A stretch of DNA of 64,000 nt, taken from UBA4582 sp965657335. GTDB lineage: Bacteria; Pseudomonadota; Gammaproteobacteria; Pseudomonadales; Azotimanducaceae. Positions 61,170 to 64,000 of the stretch are shown piece by piece. Position numbers and translations under genes: made by a program. The stretch lies in assembly GCA_965657335.1 (NCBI GenBank), contig CBFHOH010000012.1, positions 1 through 64,000 of the forward strand. The letters run 5' to 3'. Below the pieces are notes generated by a model that had not been told where the DNA came from, ran no database searches, and was given only the letters and a program-made list of their open reading frames with translations. Position 1 is the stretch's first letter; each line of letters begins with the position of its first letter.

Positions 61170-62399
61170 CTATGGGGATACGCTATCAAGCCAGCTTAGC
61201 AGATCCTGCCGCTCAACCTCCGTCATGCCGGTGAGATTACCAAGTGGCATATAATTTGTCGCAACCGCTGTTTTTATTCTAGCGGCACTACCAATGACAT
61301 TGTCCAGTTCCTCCATCAGCACGCCGGCCGGCGGCGCAGTAAATCCGGCAAATGTGGGTTGCGCGGCATGACAGACAACGCAGTGCTGCGCCAGAATATA
61401 TGTGGCCCGCTGATCATCCACAACGGGACGAAGTCGCCCTGTGGCTTCGGCACTAGTGCCAATGTTACCGTCGCTTATTGTCGACGGCAGTTTGTCGTAA
61501 CCTAAATAGGCAGCCACGACCAGAAATGCAATGGATGCATGGACCAGAATCGAAGGTTTAATTACTCCTCGGTGTCTCAGATTAAAGAAATGCCGCGCGT
61601 AAGCCATCACCGCCATGACGTAAGCGAGCACAAGCCAGTTATACTCGTGGCCATACAAAAAGGGGTAATGATTACTAATCATGCAGAACAACACCGGCAG
61701 GGTGAAGTAGTTGTTATGCGTAGAGCGTAACTTCGCGAAAGCAGCCAGATCAGCGTTCGGCTCTAAACCCTTCTCAACGGCTGCAACAAATGATTTTTGC
61801 GCAGGAATAATGCCGAGAAAAACATTGCCTGCCATGATCGTCGCCATCACGGCACCGACGTGCAAATATGCGGCACGATCGGAAAACAACTTCGTCGCCA
61901 GCCACGAGAGGAAAGTAAGATAAAACACGATAACAACGGCAAACAACATTGATTGATGTTTTAAGGGAGAACGCACCGCCAGTTCGTAGAACCCCAAACC
62001 CAACGCAAGAAAACCAACGCTGGCGGCAACCGCGAGGCTTGGATCAGATATCCAGTTATCCGGACCGACCAGGTACGATTGCGCCTGAATGTAGTAAACC
62101 GCCACCATCAGTAGCGTGCCACTTATCCAGGTTGAGTAAGCCTCCCATTTAGACCAGTGCAGCGTTGCGGGCCACTCCGGTGGTGCAAGCGAATACTTGT
62201 TGAATTCATAAATTCCACCACCATGAATCGACCAGTTGTCGCCTTTGATCCCTTTATCTTTCTTCCACTGGGGCGGCTCTTTGAGACTGTTATCCAACCA
62301 AATAAAATGCAGAGAGGCCCCTATCCAAGCGATGCCTGTTATCAGGTGAATCCAACGGACAATAAGGCTAAACCAATCTGTGAGATAAGCTTCCATCAT
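61170..62399 (-). CDS. puuD: Membrane urate oxidase PuuD with cytochrome c domain
   Basis: PuuD oxidises urate to 5-hydroxyisourate and passes the electrons out through its C-terminal cytochrome c. The 409-residue protein has eight helices (WIHLITGIAWIGAS at the start with heme-like histidines), then a c-type domain with CVVCH near residue 330 and NYMPLG with the distal Met near 375. The start overlaps the guaD stop by one base. It differs from soluble UOX and needs a respiratory acceptor, which fits the many oxidases of this window. Confidence 0.93.
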   Translation of the reverse strand: MMEAYLTDWFSLIVRWIHLITGIAWIGASLHFIWLDNSLKEPPQWKKDKGIKGDNWSIHGGGIYEFNKYSLAPPEWPATLHWSKWEAYSTWISGTLLMVAVYYIQAQSYLVGPDNWISDPSLAVAASVGFLALGLGFYELAVRSPLKHQSMLFAVVIVFYLTFLSWLATKLFSDRAAYLHVGAVMATIMAGNVFLGIIPAQKSFVAAVEKGLEPNADLAAFAKLRSTHNNYFTLPVLFCMISNHYPFLYGHEYNWLVLAYVMAVMAYARHFFNLRHRGVIKPSILVHASIAFLVVAAYLGYDKLPSTISDGNIGTSAEATGRLRPVVDDQRATYILAQHCVVCHAAQPTFAGFTAPPAGVLMEELDNVIGSAARIKTAVATNYMPLGNLTGMTEVERQDLLSWLDSVSP

Positions 62400-63718
62400 T
62401 AATCATTCTCGCCTTTATTATATTGTTGAACACCATGACAGTAGGTGCGAGCGACACAACGGTCGTCACCCATCATCATGTAAGCAAATAGTTCTTCGTC
62501 GAGCCGGTCACACTGGGCAAGTCTTCGCGCCATCATGGGCGTGGGTTTGTTATCAAGAACAACGATATCCGCTTCCTTGCCGCGCTCAAAATTACCTATG
62601 CAGTGGTCAAGATGGGTCGCCCTCGCATTGCCCAAAGTCATCATGTAAAACGCTTCGAGCGGATGCAGCGAATACCCCTGCATTTGGCAAACCTTATAGG
62701 CTTCTCCCAACGTTGTGAGCATCGAAAGGCTTGTACCTCCACCAACGTCTGTAGCAATCGACACGGGAATACCCGCTTTCTTTAATTTTTCTAGGGGCAT
62801 CAGACCACTGCCCAAAAACAAATTGGAAGTCGGACAAAACGCCACTCTGCCACCTTTATCAGCGAGACGCTGAATTTCATCCTCACTTAAATGTATACAA
62901 TGTCCAAAAATAGATCGATCGGTGTTAAGTCCGTATTGCTCGTAAGAATCAAGATAATCTGCGGTATGCGGATGCACTGTTTTCAACCAGCGGATTTCTT
63001 CCAAATTCTCCGACATGTGCGTTTGCATCCAGACATCGGGGAACTCTGTCAGTAATTGTCCGGCAAGCGTTAACTGCTCAACACTGCTCGTGCCAGAAAA
63101 TCTTGGCGTCACCGCATAGCCAAGTCGGCCTTTACCATGCCACGCCTTAATCAGGTCAACGCTGTCTCGATATCCCGACGCGGCGGTATCCTGAAGTTCG
63201 GGCAAGGCATTCTGATCCATCATTATTTTACCGGCAACCAATCTCATATCTCTCGCGAGCGCTGCCTCAAATAACGCCTCGGTCGATTGTTTGTAACTGG
63301 TTGTGTAGACAAATGAAGTTGTCGTGCCGACCGACAAGGCATAGTTTATGAAGTCATTCGCCGCAGCTTCGGCATAGGATCTTTCAGCGTAACGGGATTC
63401 GGCTGGAAAAGTGTAATTATTTAACCAGTCCAACAATTGCGTTCCGTAGGACGCAATCACATCTATCTGCGGCGAATGAACGTGCGTATCTATAAAGCCT
63501 GGCAGAATGAGCTGATCGGGTAACCCTTCGCATTGCGCTAAATCAAATCCCGCACGCGCCAACGACTGCGCATCATCACAGTGATGAATCTTGCCCTCTT
63601 CGACAATGAGTACACCGTCTTCGAAATAAACTAAATTCCCCGGGCTCGTTATGGGATCGCCCAAAAAGTGCGCTATTCGCCCCCTTAGCGCAAAGGAATT
63701 CTCTCGTTTACTGACCAT
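62399..63718 (-). CDS. guaD: Guanine deaminase
   Basis: An amidohydrolase that turns guanine into xanthine. The 439-residue protein has the zinc site FIDTHVHSPQ near residue 73, NYTFPAESRY, QTHMSEN, FGHCIHLSEDE and ATDVGGGTSLSML, the GuaD set. The ATG at 63718 overlaps the uraH stop (ATGA); a TTG one codon earlier is less likely. Xanthine would need another enzyme to become urate for PuuD. Confidence 0.95.
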   Translation of the reverse strand: MVSKRENSFALRGRIAHFLGDPITSPGNLVYFEDGVLIVEEGKIHHCDDAQSLARAGFDLAQCEGLPDQLILPGFIDTHVHSPQIDVIASYGTQLLDWLNNYTFPAESRYAERSYAEAAANDFINYALSVGTTTSFVYTTSYKQSTEALFEAALARDMRLVAGKIMMDQNALPELQDTAASGYRDSVDLIKAWHGKGRLGYAVTPRFSGTSSVEQLTLAGQLLTEFPDVWMQTHMSENLEEIRWLKTVHPHTADYLDSYEQYGLNTDRSIFGHCIHLSEDEIQRLADKGGRVAFCPTSNLFLGSGLMPLEKLKKAGIPVSIATDVGGGTSLSMLTTLGEAYKVCQMQGYSLHPLEAFYMMTLGNARATHLDHCIGNFERGKEADIVVLDNKPTPMMARRLAQCDRLDEELFAYMMMGDDRCVARTYCHGVQQYNKGEND

Positions 63719-64000
63719 CAACTTCCCCGATACGTCGAATAGCCAAACGGGTTGAGTAGCAACGGCACGTGGTAATGTTGCGTTTCATCCGACACGACAA
63801 ACGCTATTTGAATATCTGAATAGAAACTTGCCTCGTCCATTGCAGAAAAATAGGCGGCCACGTCAAATTCCAATCGGTATTTGCCCGCAACAGTTGCTAT
63901 CGATTCGCTCCAATCGGCAATGCGCCCATCGGCGTTGGTTAATCCAACAGCCATCGGCGCTTCGTTACCGGCTTTAAACAATTTCACTGATACGCCTTGG
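63718..64000 (-). CDS. uraH: 5-hydroxyisourate hydrolase, 5' end cut by window edge
   Basis: A transthyretin-like enzyme that hydrolyses 5-hydroxyisourate, the product of PuuD, to OHCU. The frame runs to the window end. The part seen has GKYRLEFDV, HYHVPLLLNPFGYSTYRGS, and the YRGS C-terminus of HIU hydrolases. About 25 N-terminal residues, including the first catalytic His region, lie outside. An internal GTG at 63987 is not the start. uraH-guaD-puuD-oxygenase form one operon. Confidence 0.92.
   Translation of the reverse strand, partial: QGVSVKLFKAGNEAPMAVGLTNADGRIADWSESIATVAGKYRLEFDVAAYFSAMDEASFYSDIQIAFVVSDETQHYHVPLLLNPFGYSTYRGS

Overview
The window looks like a scaffold from a free-living, aerobic, probably marine gammaproteobacterium. 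The reasons are mid-range GC, gammaproteobacterial-style Zur, DUF3010, TsgA-like and PuuE/PuuD proteins, a large TonB-dependent receptor, many short translationally coupled operons, and a 47-base N run at 59176-59222 that marks a draft assembly. The species cannot be named from the sequence. There are no rRNA or tRNA genes, no CRISPR array and no recognisable transposon.

Region 1 (490-10450) is respiratory. A plus-strand operon (ctaB, a SCO protein, a small anchored protein, ctaA, a 67-residue membrane protein) makes heme O/A and inserts copper. It converges on a tightly coupled minus-strand operon: a 49-residue membrane peptide, a CuA subunit II, a heme-copper subunit I whose active-site tyrosine position is glutamine, a SCO/SenC protein, a cytochrome b-ferredoxin-MvhD fusion, an unknown periplasmic protein and a second, atypical heme-copper subunit I. 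The order subunit II - subunit I - SenC and the lost tyrosine point to an sNOR-type (NorSY-SenC) nitric oxide reductase rather than an oxygen reductase. A perfect TTGAC-N4-GTCAA FNR/DNR-type site lies in front of this operon at a spacing typical of class II activation.

Region 2 (10629-17319) is an acyl-CoA catabolic operon (ligase, SCP2-type thiolase, nitroreductase, acyl-CoA dehydrogenase) followed by a phytanoyl-CoA dioxygenase homologue. Region 3 (17429-33325) is mixed: a membrane protein/XRE pair with a palindromic operator candidate, a membrane-anchored serine hydrolase, an EcKL-like kinase coupled to a CysQ-like phosphatase, a one-component regulator combining ToxR-type winged helix, TIR, TM, TolB-like and TPR parts, a Zur-MerC-CobW zinc operon with a Zur-box candidate, a hybrid histidine kinase with three near-identical PAS domains followed by an EAL response regulator, and a small cytochrome c. 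Region 4 (33458-40831) holds an acyl-CoA ligase, an MFS transporter with two acyl-CoA dehydrogenases that look like an alpha/beta pair, an acyltransferase and a TauD-type dioxygenase.

Region 5 (41055 to the end) is a large purine-utilisation locus. It has a TonB receptor, a NUP lipoprotein and a periplasmic ADGF-type adenosine deaminase for uptake; two inner-membrane purine permeases and a TsgA-like MFS protein; adenine deaminase plus a divergent deaminase paralogue, nucleoside hydrolase, ribokinase, guanine deaminase and a purine phosphoribosyltransferase for salvage; and PuuD, HIU hydrolase, PuuE, allantoicase and ureidoglycolate lyase to take urate to glyoxylate and urea. Xanthine dehydrogenase, OHCU decarboxylase and urease are not in the window. 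An IPNS-type Fe(II) oxygenase in the puuD operon is a candidate for an unassigned purine oxidation step.
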